Of a stretch of DNA of 56,321 nucleotides, positions 7,791 through 15,840 are shown in pieces. Below the pieces are notes generated by a model, which worked only from the letters and a program-made list of their open reading frames with translations, was not told where the DNA came from and ran no database searches. Position numbers and translations under genes: made by a program. The number at the start of each line of letters is the position of its first letter. Within the stretch, counting starts at the first letter, position 1. Source of the DNA: Metalysinibacillus jejuensis (GTDB taxonomy: Bacteria > Bacillota > Bacilli > Bacillales_A > Planococcaceae); assembly GCF_003057615.1 (NCBI RefSeq), contig NZ_QAFW01000013.1, positions 1-56,321 of the forward strand. The letters run 5' to 3'.

Positions 7791-8564
7791 TTAGTATACC
7801 ACAATTTCGCCAAAATGAAACTTAGAAGTCTCACGAATATGTGGAATAAAACCAAATTGCTCAAAATAAGGTGAGCGGAAGTGCGCCTTTAACACAACGC
7901 GCTTGCGTGCCACCCGCTTGGCCTCATCCACCCAGTCTTGCGTCAGCGCTGTATGCTCCCCTGCTTCGCGCAGTGCGCTAAAATTAGTAGACTCCGCAAT
8001 TAGCCCATCAAACATTGGGTCAAGGTACACCACATCAAAACACTTATTAGGCTGTGTACGTAAATACGCAAGCGCCTCACTCGCCACAACCTTAATATCG
8101 CGCATACAAGCAAGAAGTGGGGCATCTTGATAATCATAGTGCTGCATACCTTCACGCACCACAAAAGCAATCGCCGCATTCGCTTCAAGCCCTGTAACGT
8201 GTGCACCTGCAAACTGCATTACGAGCGCATCTGCCCCAAGCCCAAGTGTACAATCAAGCACTGTATCCCCTGGCGTTATTTTAGTCGCTTCAAGCAATGT
8301 TTCTGTTTCGCCCCGTGCTAGGCGCTTAACTCGAAACGCTGCCGTATTGGGATGAAAGAACAGCGGCTCTGTCGCCCCAAGTGCAAAATACTCATAACGC
8401 GCCTTACCCGCTACAAGCACCGCACAGCCATACTCACGTTGTAAACGTGCCACCGAACGCTTTTTTCGCACAACAAAACGCACAGCAAGGGCATTAGCCG
8501 CATACTGTGCGTAAGCTGTCGTGACGTCATCAGGACGCCCCGCCGTTGTAACAATTAGTTGCAT
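7791..8564 (-). CDS. Class I SAM-dependent methyltransferase, RsmJ-like
   Basis: 257 residues. After a 75-residue basic lead comes the SAM motif VLDCTLGLGADALVMQFAGA, the acidic loop VTGLEANAA, and the motif CFDVVYLDPMF. This order resembles the RsmJ / YpiP-type group (16S rRNA m2G methylation in gamma-proteobacteria). The activity of the Firmicute branch is uncertain. The start overlaps the bacilliredoxin gene by 10 bp, so the two are probably co-translated. Confidence 0.78.
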   Translation of the reverse strand: MQLIVTTAGRPDDVTTAYAQYAANALAVRFVVRKKRSVARLQREYGCAVLVAGKARYEYFALGATEPLFFHPNTAAFRVKRLARGETETLLEATKITPGDTVLDCTLGLGADALVMQFAGAHVTGLEANAAIAFVVREGMQHYDYQDAPLLACMRDIKVVASEALAYLRTQPNKCFDVVYLDPMFDGLIAESTNFSALREAGEHTALTQDWVDEAKRVARKRVVLKAHFRSPYFEQFGFIPHIRETSKFHFGEIVVY

Positions 8565-8983
8565 GTTTGTTCAAGCACGCCAACCAAATGCCCTGTAATT
8601 TGCGCTGGGTCAAAGCCCTCAATTTGCTCACGCGGAATAAAGTACGCTAACTGCCCATCTTTTAATACTGCCATAGATGGTGAGCTTGGCGGTACTTCTT
8701 CAAAGTAGCTACGCATTGCTGCTGTTGCTTCGCGGTCTTGCCCCGCAAATACGGTAACTAAGTGGTCTGGCTTCACTTGTTCCACTGCCGCGCGTGCTGA
8801 CGGACGTGCTAAACCTGCCGCACAGCCACAAACGGAGTTAATCACAACAAGCGTTACACCTTTTGCTTCTGGTAAAAATTCGTGTACTTCTTCAGCTGTT
8901 GTTAGCTCTGTAAACCCTGCATCCACTAGCTCTTGACGCATTGGCTTTACAACTTCTTTCATATATTCATCGTACGCATTCAT
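8555..8983 (-). CDS. Bacilliredoxin, BrxA/BrxB (YphP/YqiW) family
   Basis: 142 residues, the usual length. Bacilliredoxins remove bacillithiol from oxidised protein cysteines. The active-site CGC motif (Cys52 and Cys54) lies in NSVCGCAAGLARP, and the second signature reads PPSSPSMAVLKDG. The ATG behind GAAGGCG is chosen. The upstream lysine-rich extension (MKKKEGEN) covers the ribosome site and is rejected. The motif implies that the organism makes bacillithiol. Confidence 0.92.
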   Translation of the reverse strand: MNAYDEYMKEVVKPMRQELVDAGFTELTTAEEVHEFLPEAKGVTLVVINSVCGCAAGLARPSARAAVEQVKPDHLVTVFAGQDREATAAMRSYFEEVPPSSPSMAVLKDGQLAYFIPREQIEGFDPAQITGHLVGVLEQTCN

Positions 8984-9090
8984 GTTTTCGCCTTCTTTCT
9001 TTTTCATTCACAAAGCCTAGTATAACAAGGATTACAGGCGATATCTAGTAAGGCGACTTTCGCATTCTTTCATCCTTTTTCGGGCTTTTT

Positions 9091-9147
9091 GTGACTTTCC
9101 CGTGACTTTTTGTGACTTTTATGTGATTTTTCCGCCCAAAAAGTCAC
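9091..9147. repeat. Helically phased GTGACTTT repeats with an inverted copy
   Basis: GTGACTTT starts at 9091, 9102 and 9112, and a variant GTGATTTT at 9123, so the steps are 11, 10 and 11 bp. An inverted copy (AAGTCAC) lies at 9141-9147. The array sits in a 328-bp gap between the bacilliredoxin start (minus strand) and a small membrane gene (plus strand). One-turn phasing fits a protein-binding array on one face of the helix. It could also fold as GTGACTTT...AAGTCAC. The rest of the gap (9148-9311) shows no gene. Confidence 0.5.
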
Positions 9148-9311
9148 ATCCAGTTATTTACTTATTTCAGAAATAACAAAAAATACCTTTACTAAATTTC
9201 TGCTATTTTTAGGGTAACAAAAAGTTTTGCTTCTACCGTACCATTGACAGGTTATTACTATTCCCCCCAAACTAAAGATGGTAAATTTAAACAACATAGA
9301 GAGGAAGTTGA

Positions 9312-9557
9312 ATGATGACCTTAGTACTTTTAGTAATGTGCCCGTTTCTTTTTATTTACCAAAAGGAAACCTTTTATCGCACAAAAAATGTGATAGATTA
9401 TGCGTTACTGCTTAGCTATTTAGTACTGTTAGCGCTTTATACCATTAACACAGCCTTTTACCACGTGCTATCTGACACTGTAGTTTTTAGCCTAGTACCG
9501 CTCCTTACTATGTTAATTTTTAGTCGGTATTTACCGCAAAAAAATAATGCGAGATGA
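9312..9557 (+). CDS. Small membrane protein, unknown
   Basis: 81 residues with three hydrophobic segments and a short basic end (YLPQKNNAR). An AGAGGAAG site precedes two adjacent ATG codons, and I keep the first. It is a single-gene unit that ends in a hairpin shared with the converging gene. No family recognised. Confidence 0.6.
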   Translation: MMTLVLLVMCPFLFIYQKETFYRTKNVIDYALLLSYLVLLALYTINTAFYHVLSDTVVFSLVPLLTMLIFSRYLPQKNNAR

Positions 9558-9576
9558 AATTAATCACCTCGCATTA
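9545..9576 (-). terminator. Terminator between converging membrane genes
   Basis: TAATGCGAG and CTCGCATTA form the stem. A T7 run follows only on the minus strand, so it mainly ends the 9580-10035 gene. Confidence 0.7.
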
Positions 9577-9579
9577 CAT

Positions 9580-10035
9580 TTACTTTGTTGGACGGCTTGT
9601 ATAAAAAGAGAGTAGCGCCACTAAACAAAGTGCTGCTAACAATGTCCAGACATTAAAAAATAAATCATTGGTATAAGGATTAAGATAACCGATTTTTTGT
9701 TCAAAATAAGGTTGTGCCATCTTATTAAAGGTACTAATTTTATAGCAAGTGTACCCTAGTAACACAAGAAATAAAGTCGTATACCCCGCAATAAAGCGCT
9801 GGCGGTTGACATGATATTTCGTATGCAACTTTTCAAAGACTACTACCATCGCAAATAAAAAATATAAAATAATAGGCATCGCAAATACGATGAAAAATAA
9901 AGCGGGATTGCCATTGCTCCACATTTCATTTGTACCTGCAGCGTCAAAAGTTGACGTGAAATGTTGGGTAACCCAAATTGCACCTACTGTGATAATCCCT
10001 GATAAAACGACACTAATGGTAAAAAGTAGGCGCAT
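9580..10035 (-). CDS. Four-helix membrane protein, unknown
   Basis: 151 residues with four membrane segments, near residues 3-24, 46-68, 84-102 and 126-146. The loop after helix 1 is polar (TSTFDAAGTNEMWSNGNP). The layout is reminiscent of DUF1648-type proteins, but I cannot confirm that family. It starts 12 bp after the pepF stop codon on the same strand, behind AAAGGGGGAAATC, so it is probably co-transcribed with pepF. Confidence 0.65.
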   Translation of the reverse strand: MRLLFTISVVLSGIITVGAIWVTQHFTSTFDAAGTNEMWSNGNPALFFIVFAMPIILYFLFAMVVVFEKLHTKYHVNRQRFIAGYTTLFLVLLGYTCYKISTFNKMAQPYFEQKIGYLNPYTNDLFFNVWTLLAALCLVALLSFYTSRPTK

Positions 10036-10046
10036 GATTTCCCCCT

Positions 10047-11831
10047 TTATGGCGTCTTCGTTAGTTGTAAAAACGCCTCAACATCTTTTACGGCTAAGTC
10101 TACACCTTTTTGCCAAAACGCAGGCTGTGTAATATCTTCTCCTAAATGCTTCATCACAAGGTCCTCTACGTTCATTTTACCTGTATCACGAAGGAGTGCC
10201 ATATACTGCTCCTCAAACGCTGGGCCTACTTGTTTTGCTTTCGCATAAATGCTTAAAGAGAATAAATAGCCAAACGTATACGGGAAGTTATAAAACGGTA
10301 CGCCTGAAATATAAAAGTGCAGTTTTGACGCCCAGAAATGTGGGTGCGTCGTTGCTAGTGCGCCTCCGTATGCTTCTTGCTGGGCTTCGGTCATTAATTC
10401 ATTTAAACGTTTAGCGGATACAATGCCGTCTTTGCGTTCTTCATAGAAGCGTGTTTCAAATAAAAAGCGTGATTGGATATTCATAAATAAAGCAACTGAA
10501 CGCTGTACTTTATCTTCAAGCAATGCGATTTTTTCGTCGCCTTGTGCAGCTTCAACTGCGGCATCCGCAATAATCATTTCGGCAAAGGTTGATGCTGTTT
10601 CTGCCACATTCATCGCATAGCTCGCATTTAACGGATGCACAGGGCGCAGCGCGTATGAATGAAAAGCATGCCCTAATTCGTGCGCTAGTGTGGATACATT
10701 ACTCATCGTACCCGCATAGGTCATAAAAATACGTGATTGTTGGTCAAGTGGTGAGGTGGTACAAAAACCTCCAGGACGTTTATTTGGGCGGTCAGCCGCT
10801 TCAATCCAAGATTTTTCAAAGGCTTGGCGCGCAAACCCTTCAAGCTCAGGTCCAAATGCGCGGAAGTGTTGTAAAATAAAATCCGCCCCTTGTTGAAAAT
10901 CAATTTGTGTCGTGGTATCTGCAATAGGTGCTTCTAAATCGGCCCATGTCATTTTTTCTTTACCTAGTAATTGTGCTTTATGCTGTAAAAACTTAACGAA
11001 CGGTGCACGTGTGTTAGAAATAGCACCCCACATCGCATCAAGTGTAGCACGCTTCATACGGTTAATGCGGAGCGGCTCGGCTAGTACATCATCCCAGCCA
11101 CGTTTTTTGTATGCGGTTAAACGGAAACCTGCTAAATGATTTAGTGTATGGGCAAAAAATTGCTCCTTGTCCGCAAACGCTTGCTCAATCACTGCGTCTA
11201 CTTCTGCACGTACTGCCGCATCAGGATGGTTACGTAAATTACTTACTTGACCAAAAGACAGCGACTGCTCTTTACCATCCACTGTCACACAAAATGTCAT
11301 GTCAGCAATAAGTAAATCATACATTTGACTCCACGCTTGATCCCCATTCGCGCGTAAACTTGTAATAAGGTCTTCCTCTTCTGCAGATAATAATAATTTC
11401 GTTTGCGTACGTTTTTCCGTTAAAATAAAGGCAAAGTCAGCTAAAGCAGGTGCTTTACAGTATGCTTCAAATGTCGCATCATCAAGTGTTTCAATCACTT
11501 TATCAAAACGGTACGTTAACTTTGCCATTTGCGCGTATAACGGCGCCATGTTGCCATAAGTAATCTTTGCTTGCTCATCTGTCGTATCTTGTGCCGTTAA
11601 ACAAGATAGCATCACGCTAATTTTACGCATATTCACCATTACTTCTGTAATCGCAGCTAAGCCCTCAGCAATTGTTTCTACCGTTGGCTGTTGCTCTACA
11701 GCCTCTACAGCTTGTTGTAATTGCGTAATAAATGTCGGGATTTGCGCAATATGCTCATGAAAAGCAGGCGAATCACTCGTACCTCCCGCATAAAGCGTAG
11801 TTAAATCCCAAATGTCTGAATACGTTGTCAT
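10047..11831 (-). CDS. pepF: Oligoendopeptidase F, M3 family metallopeptidase
   Basis: A cytoplasmic zinc peptidase that cuts oligopeptides of about 7-17 residues. 594 residues, typical of the PepF/M3B group. The zinc motif HELGH is at 384-388, inside STLAHELGHAFHSYALRP, and the third ligand glutamate lies in AMNVAETASTFAEM (about 411). The ribosome site AGGAGGTAATAAC fixes the ATG. It precedes a four-helix membrane protein gene on the same strand. Confidence 0.95.
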   Translation of the reverse strand: MTTYSDIWDLTTLYAGGTSDSPAFHEHIAQIPTFITQLQQAVEAVEQQPTVETIAEGLAAITEVMVNMRKISVMLSCLTAQDTTDEQAKITYGNMAPLYAQMAKLTYRFDKVIETLDDATFEAYCKAPALADFAFILTEKRTQTKLLLSAEEEDLITSLRANGDQAWSQMYDLLIADMTFCVTVDGKEQSLSFGQVSNLRNHPDAAVRAEVDAVIEQAFADKEQFFAHTLNHLAGFRLTAYKKRGWDDVLAEPLRINRMKRATLDAMWGAISNTRAPFVKFLQHKAQLLGKEKMTWADLEAPIADTTTQIDFQQGADFILQHFRAFGPELEGFARQAFEKSWIEAADRPNKRPGGFCTTSPLDQQSRIFMTYAGTMSNVSTLAHELGHAFHSYALRPVHPLNASYAMNVAETASTFAEMIIADAAVEAAQGDEKIALLEDKVQRSVALFMNIQSRFLFETRFYEERKDGIVSAKRLNELMTEAQQEAYGGALATTHPHFWASKLHFYISGVPFYNFPYTFGYLFSLSIYAKAKQVGPAFEEQYMALLRDTGKMNVEDLVMKHLGEDITQPAFWQKGVDLAVKDVEAFLQLTKTP

Positions 11832-12121
11832 GTTATTACCTCCTAATGATGTATCTGTATGTAGTGTACCGCTTCGGCAAATTATTTCATAGTTCTAAAT
11901 ATTCCTCAAAAAATAATACCTTACAAAAAGACTTATTCTCGCTCGCTGGCACCCCAAACGAAAGTAGTAAGATTCTTGTCGCATATAGCGCAAAACAAAA
12001 AGACGCTGATTCAAAATAGAGCCAGCGCCTTGTTATCGTAAATCAAGTAGAGATCAATATTTCCGAAGTTAACTACATTTTTGAGAGAAATTTTTCTTTG
12101 GCTTACCATCTTTTCAGCATC

Positions 12122-12670
12122 TCACATTTGGAAAGTTTGCTCGACTAATGCACAGTACTCTTGGTAAGGTTTAGTTTCACTTAATTGTGTAAGTGACGTG
12201 GCAATCGCGCTATAATACCAGTGCTGTGATGCCTTATCTGCATTAAATCTGTCCCATAATGCCTCGCCTTGTTGTTCATAATCACTGGCGATAGCTCGCA
12301 TATTAGATAATTTATCTGCTAATGTCGCAATCTCTACGGATTTGTTTGTATTAGCTTGTAAAAAATCGATGGTCGCTTGTTTGCGTTCACGCCAATTTTT
12401 TGTTTTATCCTCACTTTGACTCTGCACTAAATCTGCAATGGTTTCATTGAATACTTCTTTTAATGTGGCGTAGGATACATAGGCATCCTCCATTGTATCG
12501 TGCAGTATGGCAGCACATACGACATCACTGTTAACGCGCCCGTCTTCAGTCGCCAAACTTGCGGCAATTACGCCCGCTTCTAGACAGTGTAAAATATAGG
12601 GGATGTTTGTCCCCTTCCTTGTTTGGTTGGCATGGCTTACTGTCGCAAAAGTAATGGCTCTATTGATCAT
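12122..12670 (-). CDS. HD-domain phosphohydrolase (RelA/SpoT-like HD fold)
   Basis: About 182 residues. The metal-binding HD pattern is complete: HANQTRKGTNIPYILHCLEA, then AAILHDTMEDA, then TLADKLSNMRAI. This is the arrangement of the hydrolase domain of RelA/SpoT and of stand-alone small (p)ppGpp hydrolases (MESH1-like), so (p)ppGpp or a related nucleotide is a plausible substrate. The ATG nine bases after GGGAG is chosen over a TTG that overlaps the ribosome site. It lies 5 bp behind the stop of a broken small gene and was probably coupled to it. Confidence 0.8.
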   Translation of the reverse strand: MINRAITFATVSHANQTRKGTNIPYILHCLEAGVIAASLATEDGRVNSDVVCAAILHDTMEDAYVSYATLKEVFNETIADLVQSQSEDKTKNWRERKQATIDFLQANTNKSVEIATLADKLSNMRAIASDYEQQGEALWDRFNADKASQHWYYSAIATSLTQLSETKPYQEYCALVEQTFQM

Positions 12671-12675
12671 AGTGT

Positions 12676-12828
12676 TCAACTCCCTTTCGCATCATTTAAT
12701 TCTTTGATGGCCTGCATAATATGCGCTTCCATCATGTCATCGAATGCTAGTGTCGCACCTTCTTTAGTGCCATATGATTTGCTGTGGAAGATGATGTAGC
12801 GATTTTAAACGATACAATAGTTACTCAT
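12676..12828 (-). pseudogene. Small gene with an in-frame stop, upstream of the HD gene
   Basis: From an ATG at 12828 the frame reads MSNYCIV, then TAA, then continues as about 42 residues (including NRYIIFHSKSYGTKEGAT and FDDMMEAHIMQAIKELND) to a TGA 5 bp before the HD gene. The second part has a protein-like composition and a plausible amphipathic helix. No good ribosome site precedes the ATG. It may be the tail of a lost gene, or a roughly 50-residue protein broken by one nonsense change. No family recognised. Confidence 0.4.
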
Positions 12829-13245
12829 GACTATTTTTTTAGACAGCTACTTCGTCAGATTTACCGAGGATAGCCAGGTGCACTTCCTGCTATTGTAAAC
12901 GACAATGTATAGTACAATTTTAATAGCTCTTACAGCAAGGTGGGAAAAACAGACGGTAGAAACATTCGGCAATCCTTTCCTCTATACATTTAAAAAACCA
13001 GCCTCAGTGCTAGTCATCACTACTTTCGACACATTTTCGAATTAGGTAGCGACTAACTCTCCGATTACTAGGCCTAACAACTTTATCTTAGTAACAGAAA
13101 AATCCATGCGCTTGCTCACACAGTTATAGCAGTACGCATGGTCAACTAGCCCTTTCTATGCAGTTAACAACTCCCTTCTTATTAACCATTTATTGTGAAT
13201 TGCTTTATGTATATACTAGAGAGAGGATAAGAAGGAGGTTGAATA
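12829..13245. other. Gene-free stretch with one long hairpin
   Basis: No open frame with a ribosome site and no recognisable gene relic. A hairpin at about 13104-13141 has CCATGCG / CGCATGG outer arms and a TGCT / AGCA inner pair. T5 follows it on the minus strand, so it may be an orphan terminator. The end of the stretch contains the AAGAAGGAGG site of the lipoprotein gene. Confidence 0.5.
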
Positions 13246-13701
13246 ATGTTAGCTCAACGAGTAGGACTACTACTAACTGTCTTAGTATTTCTTGTCGCCT
13301 GCCAACCTCAAATGCAACCGATGGTTAAAGAAGAAGAGCCGCTTCCTACACTTCATTTAGAGCGTGAACATTTCGAAAAACGATTAGCGTCTCACACAGA
13401 GGCAACGCTTTTAGCATTAACATGTGAGGATCACGTAGACGTTGCATCATACCGTATCGCTGATGATGCATCACTTTCGGTACATTTACAAAAAGGCACG
13501 CCAACCATCAAACATATTACACTTTTCACCAACGGTAGTGACCGTAGCTTACATCATGTCGCACTCGCCGTTGACCCTGAACTTACGCTTGTAGCAGCCG
13601 CTTCGATTTTACAACAAGCTGCCCTTGCAAGTACCCAACATAATGGCATTACATATCAGTTGCACCGAAGTGAGGAAGGGCTCACACTTACAGTCAACTG
13701 A
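13246..13701 (+). CDS. Putative lipoprotein, unknown
   Basis: 151 residues. A signal peptide ends in the lipobox LVAC with Cys19. A short acidic linker (KEEEPLP) and a mixed soluble domain with no recognised motif follow. A strong GAAGGAGG site precedes the ATG. It would be anchored on the outer face of the membrane. It stands alone, 75 bp before the RDD gene. Confidence 0.65.
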   Translation: MLAQRVGLLLTVLVFLVACQPQMQPMVKEEEPLPTLHLEREHFEKRLASHTEATLLALTCEDHVDVASYRIADDASLSVHLQKGTPTIKHITLFTNGSDRSLHHVALAVDPELTLVAAASILQQAALASTQHNGITYQLHRSEEGLTLTVN

Positions 13702-13776
13702 ACGAGCAATTTTATACTTATACTTCTCGAAACCTTTCTTCTTCCTACTGCGTATGGTTAAGTAAGGAGGGATTTG

Positions 13777-14172
13777 ATGAAGACATTAACGAAAAAACGA
13801 GCGAAAGCATTTGCGATTGATATGGCAATTGCTACAGCTGTTACAGGCGTAGTAGAAGTACTATTACGCAAAAAAGTTAAAAATGAGTTTATTCATGTCG
13901 TTGTTACACCTAGCTTAGTAACATATGGGCTTGAATATTTACAACTCAAAAACAGCGGTCAAACAATTGGCTACAAACAGCAAGGACTTAAACTTGTTAG
14001 TGAGGACGCCGCACCACTCAAAAGCTGTAATATTATAAAGCGTATGCTGTACCGAGATTATGTAAGTGGCTTTCATTTTTTAGGGGCTGCGCAAAATTTT
14101 GCGCAATATGACGGTGCTGTATTACCTCATGACGCTAAAACACACTGCTATGTGCAACAAAAAAACGACTAA
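13777..14172 (+). CDS. RDD family membrane protein, short
   Basis: About 131 residues. The N terminus KKRAKAFAIDMAIATAV has the R...D pattern of the first RDD helix. A second hydrophobic stretch and a conserved-looking IGYKQQGLKLV segment follow (in RDD proteins 'G.k..GL.v'). The ATG behind AAGGAGG is chosen over the TTG just before it. RDD proteins are poorly understood; some have been linked to ion transport. The C-terminal third (from RDYVSGFHFLGAA) is polar. Confidence 0.65.
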   Translation: MKTLTKKRAKAFAIDMAIATAVTGVVEVLLRKKVKNEFIHVVVTPSLVTYGLEYLQLKNSGQTIGYKQQGLKLVSEDAAPLKSCNIIKRMLYRDYVSGFHFLGAAQNFAQYDGAVLPHDAKTHCYVQQKND

Positions 14173-14188
14173 ACATTTAGTCGTTTTT
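14159..14188. terminator. Bidirectional terminator between the RDD gene and msrA
   Basis: AAAAACGACTAAA pairs with TTTAGTCGTTTTT around a short loop. It overlaps the stop codons of both converging genes. Confidence 0.9.
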
Positions 14189-14701
14189 CCAATGCGTATT
14201 AATAAATTCATCTCGCCCTGATTGTGCGCGGTCTGCTTCATAAGCAGCCGCTTCTTTTTTATAAAAATCTTGATGGTAATCTTCTGCGGGATAAAATTTT
14301 TCGGCCGCTCGAACCGTTGTCACAATTGGTTTTGTAAAGCGCCCACTTGCAGCAATTTGCTCCTTAGATGCTAAAGCGAGTGCCGCTTGTTCATCGGTGT
14401 GTACAAAAATCGCCGTTGTGTATTGTTCACCGCGATCTTGAAACTGCCCACCGGCATCTGTTGGATCTACTTGTGCCCAGTAAATGTCTAATAACGTAGT
14501 ATACGAAAATATTGTGGGATCAAATTCAATCTGCACAACTTCTAAATGCCCCGTATCGCCACGCTTTACTTGCTCATACGTAGGATTTTTAAGCTCGCCA
14601 CCCATATAGCCTGACGTTACGCTAAAAATACCTTCATAGCTATCAAATGGCTTTACCATACACCAAAAACAGCCGCCCGCAAATGTTGCTTTTTCTCTCA
14701 T
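14177..14701 (-). CDS. msrA: Peptide methionine sulfoxide reductase A
   Basis: Reduces methionine-S-sulfoxide in oxidised proteins. 174 residues. The catalytic motif GCFWC is at residues 10-14, with Cys11 as the nucleophile. The fold motifs VTSGYMGGELKNPTYEQV and HLEVVQIEFDP are intact, as is the C-terminal YHQDFYKK. No msrB neighbour or fusion is seen. The ribosome site AAGGGAG is well placed. Confidence 0.95.
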   Translation of the reverse strand: MREKATFAGGCFWCMVKPFDSYEGIFSVTSGYMGGELKNPTYEQVKRGDTGHLEVVQIEFDPTIFSYTTLLDIYWAQVDPTDAGGQFQDRGEQYTTAIFVHTDEQAALALASKEQIAASGRFTKPIVTTVRAAEKFYPAEDYHQDFYKKEAAAYEADRAQSGRDEFINTHWKND

Positions 14702-14764
14702 TTTTTCACACTCCCTTTGTATAACCTGCTCTTTTATTTTACACTTAACGTTGGAGGTGGCGCT

Positions 14765-15085
14765 ATGCCTTATTTACTTGTTGGTACTGGTGGTATGATT
14801 GGTGCTGTATTACGTTACGGTATAAGTTTTATCTTATTACCACCATACGCCACAATTGTTGTTAATCTACTCGGTGCTTTTTTACTCGCTTTACTTTTAA
14901 CACGTACAAAGCGCTCATTATTTTTTGGTACAGGCGTACTCGGTAGCTTCACAACATTTTCTACGTTTAGCTATGAAGTAACACAGTTATCATATATCGG
15001 TGCGATAAGCTATATTATGACGACACTCATTGGTGGTCTACTTGCGGCAACGTTAGGACAGAAAGTAGGTGCGCGCCGTGCTTAG
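14765..15085 (+). CDS. crcB: Fluoride efflux channel CrcB/FluC, first copy
   Basis: 106 residues with four membrane helices. The channel motifs GGMIGAVLRYG and VVNLLGAFLLALL are present, as is the conserved filter region GVLGSFTTFSTFSYE. Fluc channels are dual-topology dimers that export fluoride. The ATG behind TTGGAGGTGG is chosen; an upstream in-frame ATG at 14717 has no site. The second copy follows with an 8-bp overlap, the usual paired arrangement in Bacillales. No fluoride riboswitch was recognised upstream. Confidence 0.9.
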   Translation: MPYLLVGTGGMIGAVLRYGISFILLPPYATIVVNLLGAFLLALLLTRTKRSLFFGTGVLGSFTTFSTFSYEVTQLSYIGAISYIMTTLIGGLLAATLGQKVGARRA

Positions 15086-15379
15086 TGTAGCAATCGGTGC
15101 TTTTTTTGGCGCCATCACTCGTTTTTGGCTAAGCGAACACCTTACTAAAGGTACGTGGCTCGTTAATAGTAGCGGCTCTTTTTTATTAGGTGTGTCATTA
15201 CTACTTCGCCCAATTTGCTCGCTATCGGCTTTTGTGGGAGTTTCACTACTTTTTCTACGTTTAGTGTGGAAGTCATAACACTTTGGCAACAAAATAAAAA
15301 GCAAGCACTATGCTACGTTGCCTTTACGACAATACTCAGCATAATTGCTTGCCTAGTTGGGTTATTGATCAAACCATAA
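15078..15379 (+). pseudogene. crcB: Second crcB/fluC copy, broken by a -1 frameshift
   Basis: The GTG start overlaps the first copy. Frame one gives SVAIGAFFGAITRFWL and NSSGSFLLGVSLL. A second frame, offset by -1, gives IGFCGSFTTFSTFSVEV and a last helix ending LVGLLIKP at a TAA (15377-15379). The two halves together make a normal 100-residue CrcB. The break lies between about 15198 and 15212, judged by where the family pattern switches frame. It may be a real pseudogene, a base missing from the assembly, or (less likely) programmed frameshifting. Confidence 0.85.
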
Positions 15380-15736
15380 AGGCGTTGTGTCTTCTTCATC
15401 GCCATTGTAATTAATCGTAATTTCCTCGCCTGCTATAATATCTTTGCGGGCAAAGAAGTCAAACGAATGGTTGTCAAAATTAATATCATAGCGTGCATTG
15501 GCATCATACGCATGATTAAATAACATACCGTAGCCAAGTAGCATCGCTGTATGATTTTGTCCATATTCAAAAGCGTAATCTGCAAGCAAGGTTTTTTCAA
15601 TATGCTCATGCTCGGCATTAGGGTAAGCAATTACAGGTGCTTGATGTAGCATTGTACCTTTTTTAATAAATTGCGTCGCAAATACACCACGGTTAAATTC
15701 GCCATCACTTAGTGTTGATGTTTTAATTTCTATCAT
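15362..15736 (-). CDS. SET-domain protein
   Basis: 124 residues, a compact SET domain: GRGVFATQFIKKG-like start (NRGVFATQFIKKGTML), the core LGYGMLFNHAYDANARYD in place of the NHS motif, and the C-terminal IIAGEEITINYN with the catalytic-site tyrosine. SET proteins are lysine methyltransferases that use SAM. The bacterial substrate is not known. The ATG behind GGAGACTATA is chosen over upstream starts without a site. The end overlaps the tail of the broken crcB copy on the other strand by 18 bp. Confidence 0.82.
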   Translation of the reverse strand: MIEIKTSTLSDGEFNRGVFATQFIKKGTMLHQAPVIAYPNAEHEHIEKTLLADYAFEYGQNHTAMLLGYGMLFNHAYDANARYDINFDNHSFDFFARKDIIAGEEITINYNGDEEDTTPLWFDQ

Positions 15737-15840
15737 TATAGTCTCCATTCGACAGTAAAATAACGTACAGTGTATTGTCTCATGTTTTTTACAAATTGTA
15801 TAGCAAACAAGCAACCCCGGCACGCGGAGTTGCTTGCGTA

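Noticed and set aside
11840-12121. Plus-strand frame ending ILVAYSAKQKDADSK
   Set aside because: It starts inside the pepF ribosome-site region, has no site of its own and shows mixed composition. Only a GACGCTG/CAGCGCC hairpin (about 12001-12028) is notable there, without a clear T-run.
14702-14764. Fluoride riboswitch ahead of crcB
   Set aside because: The gap is only about 60 bp and contains no recognisable crcB-motif core.
15179-15185. Programmed -1 frameshift at T TTT TTA in the second crcB copy
   Set aside because: A slip here would change conserved channel residues. The family pattern shows the frame change about 15-30 bp later, and no strong downstream pseudoknot was seen.
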